A DNA stretch of 64,000 nucleotides. Source: Fistularia commersonii (lineage: Eukaryota > Chordata > Actinopteri > Syngnathiformes > Fistulariidae). The notes beneath the pieces are model-generated. The model worked only from the letters and a program-made list of their open reading frames with translations, ran no database searches and was not told the origin of the DNA. Within the stretch, counting starts at the first letter, position 1; each line of letters opens with the position of its first letter. Shown here piece after piece: positions 1 through 12,566 of this stretch. Location of the stretch: assembly GCA_037954325.1 (NCBI GenBank), contig JBBMNZ010000016.1, positions 981,001 to 1,045,000 on the forward strand, written 5' to 3'. A program made the position numbers and the translations under genes.

Positions 1-1369
1 GAGAAGTCCAGACTGTGCAAGAAGTCATCTAGCGACTTTAGATTCATGTCAAAGAAACATCCTTCATGCATGATATTTCTTTTATTTCAAATGTTTTTCC
101 ACCACAACTCCACGTTGAGCGCAGAAGCCATGTTTTGAATATTTCGGCAGCACATTACTAATGTATTGCGGCTTTCGCTGCAGTCCAACCTTTCCTGATA
201 AAGTGCCAAAAATAAGAAATTCAGCTTTATTATCCGTGCTCCTGAAATGAAACACCCAAAGAAATGCAGGTTATTGCATTTCATACAGATAAATGCCGAT
301 ATATTGTTAGCGGAGACATTTAGCATCGCATAAAAGTCCAGTTGTGAAAAGCTTATTCCTCCACTACCTCAAATACTTGTTGCTGCTTTGTTGTGTCCTT
401 TTAATGCAACTTAGAAATGCTTGTATGGTTGTAAAAGAGCAATTTCCAGTTCAAAGATTACCTAGTCTGTACATTCAACACAGTTTGTTTTTTTTATTTT
501 GTTTTAAGTGTCAGAAATCCACTGCTGCACCTGCTTTGTCATTAACAATGCAAGCACCCATCAGACAGAAGTTAATCATGAAACTGTCGCTGTTCACCAT
601 TGTTGTTTCAGTATTCCTGAGAATCTCTTTACTTTTTCTGCTGCTGTCTTCTCTGTCCCGCCTCCTCTTTTTCAATGGCTCTTGGCAACGTGTTTTGAGT
701 GAAGTTGGTAATTGGCATAGTGCCTGATTACATCCAACTCTGCACAAAAATTCAAACATGTTTCACTGACTGTGACTCAGGTCGGGTCTGTTCCCCTCAA
801 CCTTATGAATTCGGGTCATAACTCCTCACACTTGCTTGCTTGCAATGCTGACCGTCCCCGTCGAGAGTAAAGTCTGGCCTTGAAGCTCCTGTGCATGCAG
901 CCCGACGCTGAAATATGCAGTAAAATCCGCTCTCACACACAGCCTCTGTATTTCACCGACACATCACGCCTCGCTCTCAGCCAGCGGGGAGGCGGCTGTG
1001 TGTGTGTGTGTGAGGTGGATTTCGTCTCGTTGCTGTGCGCAAAAGCTGCCGCGTAAGAGCCTCCAGGAGACAGTGAGCTCCCCTCCTCCCCATGGGACGT
1101 TCACAACTTTCTGCTATGTAAATGAAGAGCGGCTTTGCTGCTGTTGTGCAGATGAGGCGGGGGAGTGCAGATGACAGCTCCTCCCACAGCAGAGGCTTCC
1201 ATTTGGCTCGACTGATGTGACAGTCGATCATAATGTCTGATTTGGGACCTCATTAAACACCCAATAAAGTCACCAATGGGAGTCGGTGATCCGACAGCGC
1301 GTGTTTATCACAAAGATGAATGCCGATGCGAATCGAGGAACGGGTACCTGGTTAAAGCGTGTAAGCTTG

Positions 1370-1800
1370 GATTCTGGTCCGCCACAGTCAACGCCAAAGA
1401 CCAGAGCAGACATTGTACCGTCTCTACAGGACCTGTACACCTCCGGGACCCGAGATCCTGGGCGACCCCTCTCACCCAGAACATGAACGTTTCCAACCAC
1501 TTCCCTCTGGCAGGAGGTTGACCAAAAATGCCCGCCACAAAAACAGTTTCTTCCCAGCTTGCCTCATAAATAATTCCCCGGTCCCCCACTGACACTGTCC
1601 CAGTCTCTCGATTGCACTAACATGCACTGCTTTGCACAACTTCCCCATTTTTGCACAACCAACCTCAATCGCCCTGATCTCTCTTTCATTTTTCACTTTT
1701 TTAATACCTGTTACATGTTGTCTGTTTAGCACTATCGATCAAAGCAGATTACATGTAGTAGCAAAATCACTTCGGAAATAAGATTCTGATTTTGATTCAA
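1370..1800 (+). mobile_element. LINE 3' end (reverse-transcriptase C-terminus and 3' UTR)
   Basis: Plus-strand translation near 1400-1600 resembles the C-terminus of fish non-LTR elements (VPSLQDLYTSG, then a broken Leu-Pro-Ser-Gly-Arg-Arg type motif, then KQFLPSL). A 3' UTR follows, ending in the short tail AAGATTCTGATTTTGATTC. The element is 5'-truncated and frame-broken. Confidence 0.55.
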
Positions 1801-1984
1801 GCAATGCAAAGAAAGGTGACAGGCATGCTTGGCCACCGACAAGCTGGGATCGGCTTCAACCGAAACACAACTGAAAACATACTCTGAAGATTCAAGATTA
1901 GATCTTAAAACAACAAATCGCCACGCGCAACCTTTATATTCCTTTATTCATTGAATAAGAATAGGTTTCTCTGCCATCAACTGC

Positions 1985-2275
1985 CATCAGATTCAGATAC
2001 CAATATTGCCCATTGCACATACAACTACTGCACTCATCCTTGCACCTGCACTTTGTGAGTTGCACGCCAAGCAGAACTCCAATGTCTTATTGCACTGCCA
2101 CTGTTCTATTGCACTGTCACATTCATATAAAGAATCATAATTATGATAATGTTTACACTCTTCCTATCAGTACATATCTAAATGCCCTGCTGACAGCAAA
2201 GTAGGACTTTCACTGAAACACGCTTCTACACTGTGCATCTGACGAGAAACACTTTGAATCTTGAATCTCTGTGAG
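1985..2275 (+). mobile_element. LINE 3' UTR fragment
   Basis: Has the 'TTGCACTGCCACTG' and 'TTGCACTGTCAC' style of fish LINE 3' UTRs, closing with CACTTTGAATCTTGAATCT. It has no coding part left. Confidence 0.45.
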
Positions 2276-3234
2276 GGAGAAGGTGAATGCGTGTTTTAAG
2301 TGAACCCCCACTTCTGCAGGAGAAGCGGTACAGATATCGAATAAACTAATATTTTCTATCTTCACATGTCTGTGCATCTCAGAGCCTTTCCCGCACATAG
2401 AATCTCAGTTGTGCGCATATTCCTAAGCATCAATCACATCATGTTGAGCAAGATTTAAAGATTTGCAAATGAAAAAAAGACTTTGATCGGAAGACGAAAA
2501 GATCCGTGAGGCTGATACCACGTGGACGCTTATAGGGGCGTCACTTTGCTGACGATATAAAAAACAGAAAGGATTCTGATGATCGCTGTAAGAACTGGAT
2601 GTGGATTTGCTTCAAATGTCTTAAAAACTAAATTAAAAGGGCGGGAATAAATAACTTCACTCCTTTGCACACACATACATAAGGAATGCAAACCAACAGG
2701 TTGACGCACATGCACACACATACGCACACACACACAGATGGATAGATAACGCTAAATGAAATCACACACACTTCCTGGAGCATTCCCGCAGAGCTCAGCA
2801 TGAGTGAAACGGCCTTTTCATGCGCGACCCGGGTAACGCTCGAGGATCAACATTCCCGTTTGCAGGACGATGGCGGGCCCGTTCACATCATCACCTACTC
2901 CAGACCCCTGACTGACCATTAGCAAGATCACGGGCATTGCATGCTTCACTTTCAGGGTCCACAACGGCGTTATTTGCAGAAAAATCTGTTGCCCCAAATG
3001 TCCAGGTGTCCAGGTCCAGGTGTCCATCCCAGTCCAGTGAAGCCCTACTTCTGCGTTCTTGTTAACATCTTCTTGTCGTGGCAACTGGACTAGTCTGTCA
3101 GTCATTCTGCGGATCCTGGCAGATCCTGGGTTCTCTCTGTTCTGTTTCACAATGGAATATGCTTTCCTTCAGGATCTGGAAAACTGAAGCATTAGCGATA
3201 GCAAAGGGTAGCTTACACATCACCAGTTAGATTC

Positions 3235-3392
3235 TGAGGGGTCCTTTCTGCGTAGAGTCTCTATGCTCTCCCCGTCTCTGAATGGGGCTCCTACAGGTTC
3301 ATCCCACAGTCCAAAAACATGCAGGAGGTCTACTGGAGATCCCAAATATGTCTCTATATGTGGCCCTGTGATTGCCTTTTGACCTGTACAGG
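3235..3392 (+). mobile_element. tRNA-derived SINE fragment
   Basis: Contains the common teleost SINE body in decayed form: TATGCTCTCCCCGTCTCTG, CCCACAGTCCAAAAACATGC and GTGGCCCTGTGATTG. Confidence 0.6.
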
Positions 3393-4752
3393 TATCCAAC
3401 CCAAATCGAGTGGTAGTGTTGGCACTAGTGCCAGCAGCCACAGGGTTGCCCCTCTTTGGAGCAAGTCCCTGCCTGACCCTGAACCCACCAGGTCTTCAAT
3501 TGTAACCTCGATCCAGACTAAGGAGACGGTATTGTCTATGCTCCCTCAGACTTGCAAGGTAAGCAAGGCAAAACACCATGCCAGACTTTACGCAACCCTA
3601 AACAATGGTTTTGCTTCCTGTGGGAGTCTTTCATTTGGTGCACTGTGAGGTTACTATTGATGTGTTTCCACTGCAAAGACGCACCGACTGGAAAGACCAG
3701 CCATTTCCAAGTACGGTGGCTGACGGCGAAACGGGACAAATGGCTTTCGATTGAAGGCCCCTGCAACTAGATCCCTTCCTGGATCTGAACCTGCTGGGTT
3801 GTTTCCACTTCACTTCACATGGTGATGTCAGATGGACCCCTTTGCTGAACGTCTGCGCTCTAGGAGTGCCATCGCAACTACCAATTTAGTGACTCTTTCG
3901 CGTGACATTCTGTCGTCCGATGAATAGTTGCAGTGTTTTGCCTGATACTCCACGTGATTGGATAACGTAAGCCCATGATGTAATTGAAGAATTATTTTGA
4001 CATACATTTAAAAAGCGTCGGTATGTAGGGCACGCTTTGCGTAACTGTTGTGAAAGCACGTTCACATGGCTTTTGAAGATTTGCAGAAAACCAAGCGCCA
4101 GCAGACTGGAGACCGTTGTCTGGTGTTTACGGCTGCCAAGAGATGACCAAAGGCACCCCGTGTTCACGTCTGGGACAGAAAGACTGAAAAAAAAGCTGGC
4201 ATGCCACCAGCGAGCAAGGCCTGGCAGAGAGTATGCCTTCTACAGTGAGAAAAATAATCCCTGGAGACATGTTTGTAAAAATCGTAGAGAAATATATCGA
4301 TAATTGAGTTGTACCTTTTCTTGCATTTGTAATCCTCCCAATGCTACGTGTCCTTTGTAATAGCACTTTGTTCCTGGAGGGCTGACCATAAGTCAGTGGT
4401 GCATGAAGGAATGGCAGATGTAATGTGATTATTTTTCAGAGGTCTCCAACCAAAACCAAAAGGACAGAGTGGCTTGGAGCATGACTCGTTTGAGCTTCCC
4501 CCGGTTGACCCCTCTTGAAGCTGCTCTTCCATCACAAACAAAAATGTACACCTTCTGGTGTTCCAAAAGCAGAAGCTTATGATTTGTCGTTTAGAGACTT
4601 TTACCCCCGATGACAAAAATTTGGATCAATCATTCTAGCGCATTAGATTCTACTTTAACTGTGTATTCTGGTATCAAGTGCAGATCTTCAAGGTGTCCTG
4701 CTAATCTTAAAGTAGCATCAAAGTTGTCTCTCTAACTTTTAATCCAGACAAC

Positions 4753-4905
4753 CTTATTATCTATAATGCTTATCCTGAACTCGGGGTCACCGGGGCTGGA
4801 ACCTATTCTGGCTGTCATTGGACAAGAGGTGGGGTACACCATCGATCGGTTGCCAGTCGTTCAAGGGGCCATATATAGACATACAACCACTGAGATAGCA
4901 CACAG
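4753..4905 (-). mobile_element. SINE 3' part, reversed
   Basis: Reverse complement of the same SINE's distal half: TTATCTATAATGCTTATCCT, GGGCTGGAACCTATTCTGGC, GTGGGGTACACCAT. Confidence 0.6.
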
Positions 4906-5844
4906 AAGCCATGTCAGGACTATATCCAGTCCAGAGATGGCGACTGTGGAACACGGAGCCCTTTCTTGTTTGAACGGGCTTGTACCTTCAAGTACTCCGA
5001 CGGACCATTAAACTGCTCCGCGGTTTGAGCATCAGCCGTCTCAGCTGAACCGTTGGCAGTGATGTCGGTCTGCTTGGACACACATGCTAAATGACTGCTC
5101 GGTTTCCCCTTCAATGAGATACCTTCTTCCCCTTAAGTACCGTTTTCTGCACCGGGGCTGCAGAAGAAAAACACGCGGAACGATATTCAACACCGAGTCA
5201 AAGGGGAAGCTGCCATTAGAGATGATTATACTGTTAAATGTGGTTCCCTCTGGTTAGCGACACACCGCTGCTGCGCAAAACTCTCTGTGGGCGGGGCACA
5301 GGCACAGGGAGAACTCCAGGTTACCTTCCAATGGCTTCATGACGGGCAAGAGATCACTGATGACAGTTTGACGGCTACGTTCACTCTTCTCCATTCCAAA
5401 GTGGGACGACTGCTCTGCAACTCATGCCAACGGGCCAGTTATGCACTATTCAAAGCGCGTGATCCTGCTACCACAACAGCACAAAATGAATCTTCCCCCG
5501 AGTTATTTCTGATAGATGGAACAATTAGTCTGTAAATTGATTAGCGAAAGGAAAAAAAAAGCTAAAATTGAATAATTACTTTAGGAGCTCTGAGTGCGAC
5601 GGTGCCAGACATTTGCGGCTCCTTCAGATGTGTGGATGGGAGCCTCGGCGCGTCATTCATGGTAATGAAGTGAATATATTTAGATTCTGCATTGTTGATT
5701 AGACAAACAAGACGTTTGAAGACTCCCCGGCTTCAAAAAATTATAATCTTACTTTTTCAATATATTCAGTCAATTTCACAGACTAAACGATTAATCTGGA
5801 AAATAGGCAGCAGATTGCTGTTGATACTTTCCCCTGAAATATTC

Positions 5845-5930
5845 AAGATTCGAAGCGTTTATTGCCGTATGTACAGTCTGGAAACGCTTTTCCCTGAACA
5901 ATGAAATTCTAATTTTGCAAAATACCCCGC
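5845..5930 (-). mobile_element. LINE tail fragment
   Basis: Matches, with changes, another fragment at 49308-49390: AAGATTCGAAGCGTTTATTG followed by ACAATGAAATTCTAATTTTG. Confidence 0.4.
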
Positions 5931-6829
5931 TCTCATTGGCCTCTTCTAAAGACTCGTGCTGGTTTGGCTCTGCTCTGACTTTGGGTCGCCAGCACAGCAG
6001 GGCAGGAGTTTGGATTTACATAACAACAGCTCGGGTCTTCGACTAATGATCCTCTCCGTTGCGTTGCGAATGTTTAAAACCAGCGGGCTGACTCATGGCC
6101 AGACTGATTTCCCGCAAAAAGAAGTATCCAGCATTGAATTTTCTGTAGAGCTGTTCCCACAAATCTACGGCCTTCTTTGATTACTCAAAATGCCATAGAA
6201 CTGCAATTTCTTCGGCCCAGGACTTGTGTATATAATTACCCCAACGTAAAATATGGCAGGTTTCTCACAGTACAAACAGGGACACGAGAGACAGGGAAAG
6301 CTAAAACAACCAGGCTGATTCGAGCCGCGCTTCCGAAGCTGCTTCTTCTCTGGCCTCCTTTTCAAAAACATGAGGTGGATATCAACATGCGCCCGAGAGG
6401 CAAAGGGGGTTTTTCACGGGACATTTGGCCTTGACGCACCCCTCTCGTCCATTGGTTGGACTCCCGTCCATCTCACCCACAGAGCTGTCGGACTCAGCGC
6501 AGCTCGGGGGATTTCAAGAGTTAGAAGAAGCCAGTTCGAGCGGCTTTAAAAGTACCACTACTGAAGGCACTAAAATCATGGTCAAGATAAGATCAGGGGT
6601 CTGAAACTGCCAGCCTGCGGGTCATTTCCCCCCCGCCGCACTGAAATCGAGTATACCACAGCTCACAATGTTTTATTTATTTAAGCATTTTCCAGTTTAT
6701 TTTACTACCAAGATAAGCTGCCTACGAATCACAGCTGTCTCTCTGGAGTGGCCAACAGTATAAAAACAAGACTGACTCAGCAGTGACATTTATGACTACA
6801 AGCCAGAGATACAAGGTGGCAATGACCAT

Positions 6830-7480
6830 TCTGAGGCTCCAGGTACACAACAACAGCCCCTTTGGTTTCCAGATAGTTTCCAAGTAGTTCCATTTTGAAA
6901 AAGACCTCCTTGCCCACCAGACTTTGGGGAACACCAGAAACACTTTAGCACACATGCAGGGCCAGTAGCTGGCACTGTGATTTTGTGATGAACTTGACCT
7001 GTGAACCGTATGAGACACTTCCTGACACGGTGCACGAAAACAAATGGGTACTTCTGCAAGTGTGAACATCAACCACAGTGAGCAATCCAGAATCTGTCAG
7101 AGCGACTGAGGCGGGGTTACTATTTGGACTGACCCTGAACTACAAGGGGGTCACTTCCAAGAGAATGTAGACTGGGAGTCATGCCAGTCCAAGTGCTTTA
7201 GAGTACTCTGGGGTATTCTGGAAAACTTTGGATTCTGCTATTGTTGTTATGGTCAACCCACCCGCACACGGCATCCGACTGCAACCATAGTGCACATGCC
7301 CTTTTTCAAAGTGTTGCTTTTCCCGGTCTCCATGGAGACAGCAGCGTTTTCAAATCTTTCCACTCTGTAGTTCATTCCCAGGCGCTGCAGAAGCTGTTCT
7401 CCTATAGAGGGTCAGCCAGAACACCACAGAGGGATTGCGTTTTCACCCAAAAACGTTGCTGTGCATACAAGGCCTAAAAG
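6830..7480 (+). repeat. dispersed repeat A, copy 1
   Basis: About 650 bp that aligns by eye with 18950-19545. Shared blocks include GTGAACATCAACCACAGTG / GTGAACATCAACAATGGCG, CTGGGAGTCATGCCAGTCC / CTGGGAGTCATGGCAGTCC and CTGTTCTCCTATAGAG / CTGTTCTCCTGTAGAA. Family not recognised; no long shared reading frame is obvious. Confidence 0.65.
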
Positions 7481-7547
7481 AGCTGCAGTAAGCAATTTCA
7501 AAAAAGTGCATCTCTGGAAATACTTGTAATGTTGAGTAATGGAGCAG

Positions 7548-7765
7548 CTGTGGCCCGCTTGGCATCCCTCCAATCAAAAGGTAGGTGGTTCAATTGCTGA
7601 CTCCATTTGACAGCATGTCTAGAGTGTCCTTTTGAACCCCCAAAATTGCTCCTGATGGTCTGGTGGCCCAGAATGGCTGCTCTGCCGCCATTGGTGTGCG
7701 AGTGTGTGAACGAGTGAATGTAGACCCAGTGTGAAGCTGCAAGTGCTATGTAAGCGGAGACCATT
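7548..7765 (+). mobile_element. SINE-like short repeat
   Basis: Resembles a common fish short repeat: AGGTGGTTCAATTGCTGACT (box-B-like), the block ending in TGCCGCCATTGGTGTGCGAG, then GTGAACGAGTGAATGTAGAC. Degenerate. Confidence 0.5.
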
Positions 7766-8914
7766 TGATGGCAGGAGACCAAGGTTACTTCAACCAAATA
7801 GACCATCAGCCCGACCCCGGAAAAACAAGCTTTTTGAACCAGACTTCCGGGGAAAAAAGAGATGCAGCACCAAGCGGGAGCAAGAGAGAGGCAGCAAATC
7901 AAAGCGAGTTTGTCAAAGCAGAAGCGAAGCTTTGAATCTGGCTCTGAAAGGATTTCAAGATGGTTCTGACAGAAGAAGAGCAAGATGTTTGCAAACTGGA
8001 ATCACCCGGGAGAAGGCACGCATACCTGACGTCATGAAATGGAAACCCAAGGTTTTGGTCAAGCAGCGGCGGCACGGCTGGAGAGGATAAGACACTCAAA
8101 CAAATGACAAAGGGTTTCTTTTAAGTTGGGATTGTTCATCACAAAAAGTCAAAAAGAGCGGCATTCTTTTGTAATCTACAAAGACAATGATTCACCAGCA
8201 GGCAATAAATGTCCTTTCCCGTGGTGGAATCAGACCAGTTGGGGTTACACGGCAGCTCTTCAGAGGTGGAAGCTTTACAAGACTGTATGTCCACTGGGAA
8301 CGTGTGTTTAGTTGTTGGGTACATTGGAAGTGGCCCGAGGAGTCGACCCATTTTTCCTCTAAAATCTCGACACTCCTTTTTGCCTCCTAATTAGCGAGTC
8401 GGCCTCACATTTTCTCTGAGACCTCTGAGAAGAAAAAAAAAGAAAAAACATACTACATCTCTTTTCATCTTCACACCGCCCTTAACTCGCCAAGACAAAA
8501 GGCAGAGTCTAAAGTTCAAGTCATTAGCCCAGGTCACTTCCTGACTCTTCATCAAAGGAGGCCAACCAGCAGAAGATAAAAAAACAAAAAAAAAAAAAAA
8601 AAACAGGGACCCAGAGACGGTGTCGTATATCACACTCACCGCTGGCACAGTAAAAAGAAAGGGAAGGAATGTGGAACAGAGGGAAGAAAAGATTGGGAGC
8701 GCAGAGGAAAGAGGGGAAAAAAAGAAAGTAAAAGCTTTGTGCATCAGGAGATGGAAAATCAAAAACAGCAGGAAAAGCAGTGATACAATGTTTTCCATTT
8801 TAAATTCTAACATCCATCTCTTCACACGCCTTTTCCGATTGTGTGGGAGGGAAATCTGATTGTTTTTATTCAATTTAGTTTTGGAAGACTGTTACAATGA
8901 TCAACACAGGCTCA

Positions 8915-9045
8915 GCTTGAAGAGGTAGGCAGTTTGATCGCAGTCTCTGCCTCTAAGCATGCCGAGGTGCCCTCGAGCGAGGCACTGAATTCCCAGTTGC
9001 CAAAATCGGAGTGAATGAAACCGAATGAAAATGCTTTGAAACAAG
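8915..9045 (+). mobile_element. SINE-like short repeat, partial
   Basis: Same family as 7548-7765: GGCAGTTTGATCGCAGTCTC, GGCACTGAATTCCCAGTTGC, ending ATGAAAATGCTTTG. Confidence 0.4.
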
Positions 9046-9259
9046 GAGGGTGCGATACACGAGTTATGCAAGTATGCATAGACGATTAAGCTCTGTTTCT
9101 GACACATGAGCAGACAAAGCAGTACCATCAGAAGTCCTGGAACCAAGAAGAATTCTCCTTCAAATGCCACCATGGATTTGCGTCTACTTTGCTGCTTCTT
9201 TCTGAGAATGTCGCCATGTTTGTTTCGAACGAGGAACCTGGAAGCAAACCTCGAACTCT

Positions 9260-9475
9260 GCACGGCCCCCCAGTGAATGCATTCAGCAACCATGGCGACG
9301 GGAAGCATACAAGTACGGTGACAGTGACATTTGACAGCATTTGACACCGAAATACCTGTTCCCATGAGTAGCATCAATGACCCTTAAAGGAGCCACACTT
9401 GTTCTGCGCCAGTATAACCAGCGATGGTGGACTCATTCACGCGACAACAACACCACCCACAAGCTTTTAGGAGTT
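9260..9475 (+). repeat. dispersed repeat B, copy 1
   Basis: Shares ordered blocks with 17330-17755 and 24048-24388: CCCCAGTGAATGCATT, ACAACAACACCACC and CACAAGCTTTTAGGAG. The most diverged of three copies. Family not recognised. Confidence 0.45.
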
Positions 9476-10589
9476 TGGTTTGGCTCCAAAATAACCTGTT
9501 CGCATATGTAACGCGAGCACGAATGAGCCCCGACAGAGTATCTGAGGCACAGCCTTCAGTTTTGGAGCCGTTCCAGAACCACCGCCGAGATCTGAGCGCT
9601 AATTCTCTGCCAACCGATCCCGGACCACGTCCAGATCCCTCAATGAAAACTCCACGGACAAGCAGCCTGTTCTGCTCGAGACAGGGAAAGGCTCGGTCTC
9701 GTTTGTTGACTTTTTTTTTCCCCTACACCCCTGACTTCCTGATGGCTAATTATCCAAAAGGGCCGCCCTGAGGAAGGAAGAGGTTTTTGTTCCAGTGCTA
9801 ATCTGTTTTCATACATTATACTCTGTCCTTCTATTTGTCATTTAAGTTCTAAAATATTTTCGCACATGTCGGTGGAAGGCTTTCTCCCCTGCGCAGGATC
9901 CAGTGTATTCATTTTCCTAAACCGTGTTTGTTCGTTAAGAAGTCAGGGTGCCGTTTTTTTTCTTATTTCTTTTTTGCCATAGCCATTAATTTATGCTAAT
10001 ACCAGAAAAAAAAATACCACAGGGTTCCTGTGCCAAGAATACGGGTTCTGCCTGACACCGTTAATCAGTGGGCAGGAAAGCAGAACTCAAGGACTTGGCC
10101 AATGTCTTGACAGGACGCAGTATTTACGCATCGACAAATTGTGCGGACGGTAAACATGGAGGGTTGTTTGTGGGTCATGACATCATTTATTGGCCCTCTG
10201 CATTTGCATTTCACACGGCGGCAGGGTACATCTCCCCGGCGAGCTCAGGAAACTTCAAGAACTGTGGCTTCAACCTTTGCAAGGCTCAGGCGAGAGGGAA
10301 TGGGATCATGTCAGTACCCACTTGAATATTGAAACATTACCACTTTTATTGCACGCCAAAACCATCATGCTGCTATCCAGATAGCATTATGGTACTACCT
10401 ACAGACTCTGCACGAAACTGGACACGCGGTTTCTCTTTCATGGTGTAAAATATTACTCTGTATCTGTGTGCACACACCTCATAGTTAAATGTTCAGTTTA
10501 ATTCAACAGTGCACTTTACTTCTGTTTTGGAGAAAGCGACATTGATGAAAAGACAGGAAGCAGAGATGGAGGTCGCAAAAGATGTAACA

Positions 10590-10788
10590 TGAAGATGTTA
10601 ATGTTCTCTTTGGGTGTAATGAGGATGGATAGGATCAGGAATGAGTCCATCAGAGGTATTGAACATGTTAGATATTCTGGAGAGAAGGTCAGAGAAGCCA
10701 GACTGAGATGGTTGGCTCATGTACAGAGGAGGAATAGTGAATATATTGGTAGACGGTAGATGCTGGAATTGGAGGTCTAGAACTACTT
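10590..10788 (+). mobile_element. LINE 3' region fragment (plus)
   Basis: Matches 43310-43500: GAGGATGGATAGGATCAGGA, CAGACTGAGATGGTTGGCTC, ATATTGGTAGACGGTAGATG. It belongs to the LINE family seen better at 39819-40804. Confidence 0.65.
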
Positions 10789-10789
10789 C

Positions 10790-11036
10790 TTGATGTTCAC
10801 TACAGCCATCTCCATCCTCTTTGCCAAATCTACCAAAATCTGGTGCTCTGCGTTCCTATTCTGTATACCAAATCAGCCAATCACTTCTTCATTCTCTCTA
10901 CTGCCTGCACCAACATGTCCATTGAAGTCTTCACCAATTACCACTCTGTCATCTCTGCGGATATTCTGCATCTAACTCATTCCAGAACTTCTCCTTCTCT
11001 TCAGATTCACATCCCACCTGCGGGGCTTAGCCACTA
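10790..11036 (-). mobile_element. LINE endonuclease-region fragment (minus)
   Basis: Reverse-strand translation resembles the endonuclease part of the same LINE type (VDxAKRMxMAVVNT-like and GRFGIQNRN-like stretches, broken by stops). It abuts a plus-strand 3' fragment, giving an inverted junction of two pieces. Confidence 0.5.
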
Positions 11037-11517
11037 ACACGATTTTTGTTAATTTTACATATAATTCATGATATAGATACGTAACTTGGATGGCAATATT
11101 CAGCCAACAGTTATTGAAATTACTGAAATTCTGTTTCTAAAGATTTGAAAAGAAAATTATGCCTCTTATGTCCAAATTAATAATTTCAAGTGACTAACTT
11201 ATTTATAAAAAGAGTCATTTTTTCAATAAAATTGCCTCATCCGGTAACGAGATGCCCCCGATTAGATGCCTATCATTACCGAATCAGAGTAAATCTCTCT
11301 TTCAACCGTCAGAGGAAGGGTTTGCGTTTGGCCGAGGTCTCAGTGGTTAGAAGCGGTTGAAAGGAGAGACGTTAGACAAACTGAGCTGACCTCCTCAACT
11401 CCTCCTCACTTTGGCGGCCATAATTCTTCTCGCTCGTAGATTAAGAGCCGTCACGCTGACAAGGCTTCGTTTGCAGATACCGAGGCATGGAGCTGTTTCT
11501 TCTCCACGAAGCTGGAC

Positions 11518-11640
11518 AATCTAGGGTCTCCAGTGAACCTCCTGCTTGGACTGTGGGAGGAACCCAAAGAACCCTGAGGAGAACATGGAGTCTCCATACA
11601 GAAAGGCGTTCCACACACCAAACGCTGCGCTGAATCCTAA
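11518..11640 (-). mobile_element. SINE fragment, reversed
   Basis: Reverse complement of the SINE body: GGACTGTGGGAGGAACCC, AGAACATGGAGTCTCCATAC, AGAAAGGCGTTCC. Confidence 0.55.
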
Positions 11641-12010
11641 ATTCAAGATCACAAGCTCTGCCTGTGTTTGCAGATCCTCCAACCCGACGTGAGAGCTGAA
11701 CCTAACCGAATGCAACAGTAGGAGAGAAACAAGCGCAAATACATGAAAGGGACTCTAAGACTCTGAGGACAACGCTTTTTTACAACAGTGAAGTTTGGGT
11801 TTTGGGGATTTGTATGCAGCACACAGTCCTGGGAAGAGGGGGTTGGGGGTTGAAAAACATTCAGATCTTCTCCTCCACAGTGGGAGCTCCCACTCTCGCC
11901 TCATCGAGAATGCAAAGCCTCTTCTGCGGGAGTGTGTGTGCTAGTCGAGGGGGCGGGGGTGCTAAAAATGCATGATGTCTGTGGCGGGAAGGGGCGGCAG
12001 CCAAATGGGG

Positions 12011-12242
12011 TACAGTGGACCCTCGCTACTTCACGGTTCGGCTTTTGTGCCCTCGCTAATTTGCTGATTTTTTTGGTAATTCAGTTCTTGCGATCTATCG
12101 TTTTTTGGGGGTTTTTATGCAATATTAGAATTTTTTCGTGATGAAAAGGTCCTTTTCTAGCCTGAGAAGAAGAAAAACAGTTAAAAAAACACTTAAACTA
12201 ATATTCATTTTATAAAATAACTATATGATAAAACTAAATAAA
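12011..12242 (+). mobile_element. Tigger/pogo-like terminal segment (A)
   Basis: Starts TACAGTGGACCCTCGCTACT, the terminal repeat of a fish Tigger-like DNA transposon, then AT-rich DNA ending AAATAAATGCAGCC. The same layout recurs at 12567 and the same terminus at 21322. Confidence 0.65.
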
Positions 12243-12566
12243 TGCAGCCAAACCACAAGCCTCAACCAGCCAGTCTGGTTTCTGGCGCGATCTGGGCCGA
12301 GCCGCATCCACCGGGGATCTTCACAGATGCCATCCCACCAAGAGTGGGGACATCAACCACAGCAAAGTCTGACAAAACAAGGGTCGTTTCCTCGTTCAAT
12401 CTGTTTTTGTGCAGCTGGGAAACAAAGCTTTGGACTATATTTACAAACTGGCCGACAAAGAAGAGTTTTCTTTTCCTAGCCTGGATGCTACACATGATGA
12501 CCTTCTCTTCGGGTCTGATGTCAATGTAAAAAGAAATACATTTTGAGGGAGTACATGATTTAGAGA
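12243..12566. repeat. module M, copy 1 (unrecognised, joined to Tigger-like terminus)
   Basis: About 320 bp nearly identical by eye in long stretches to 20995-21321: CCACAAGCCTCAACCAGCCA, CCACCGGGGATCTTCACAGA, AAGAAGAGTTTTCTTTTCCT. In both copies the right end runs straight into a Tigger-like terminus. An open minus-strand frame is present (12495-12262, 77 codons: starts MCSIQARKRKLFFVG). Function unknown. Confidence 0.65.

Noticed and set aside
3560..3850. Possible MITE (TGTTTCCACTGCAAAGACG-like motif)
   Set aside because: Only one short motif resembles known fish elements; no inverted ends found.
6590..6650. Possible hAT terminus (CAGGGGTCTGAAACTGCC)
   Set aside because: No partner terminus within a reasonable distance and no interior similarity.
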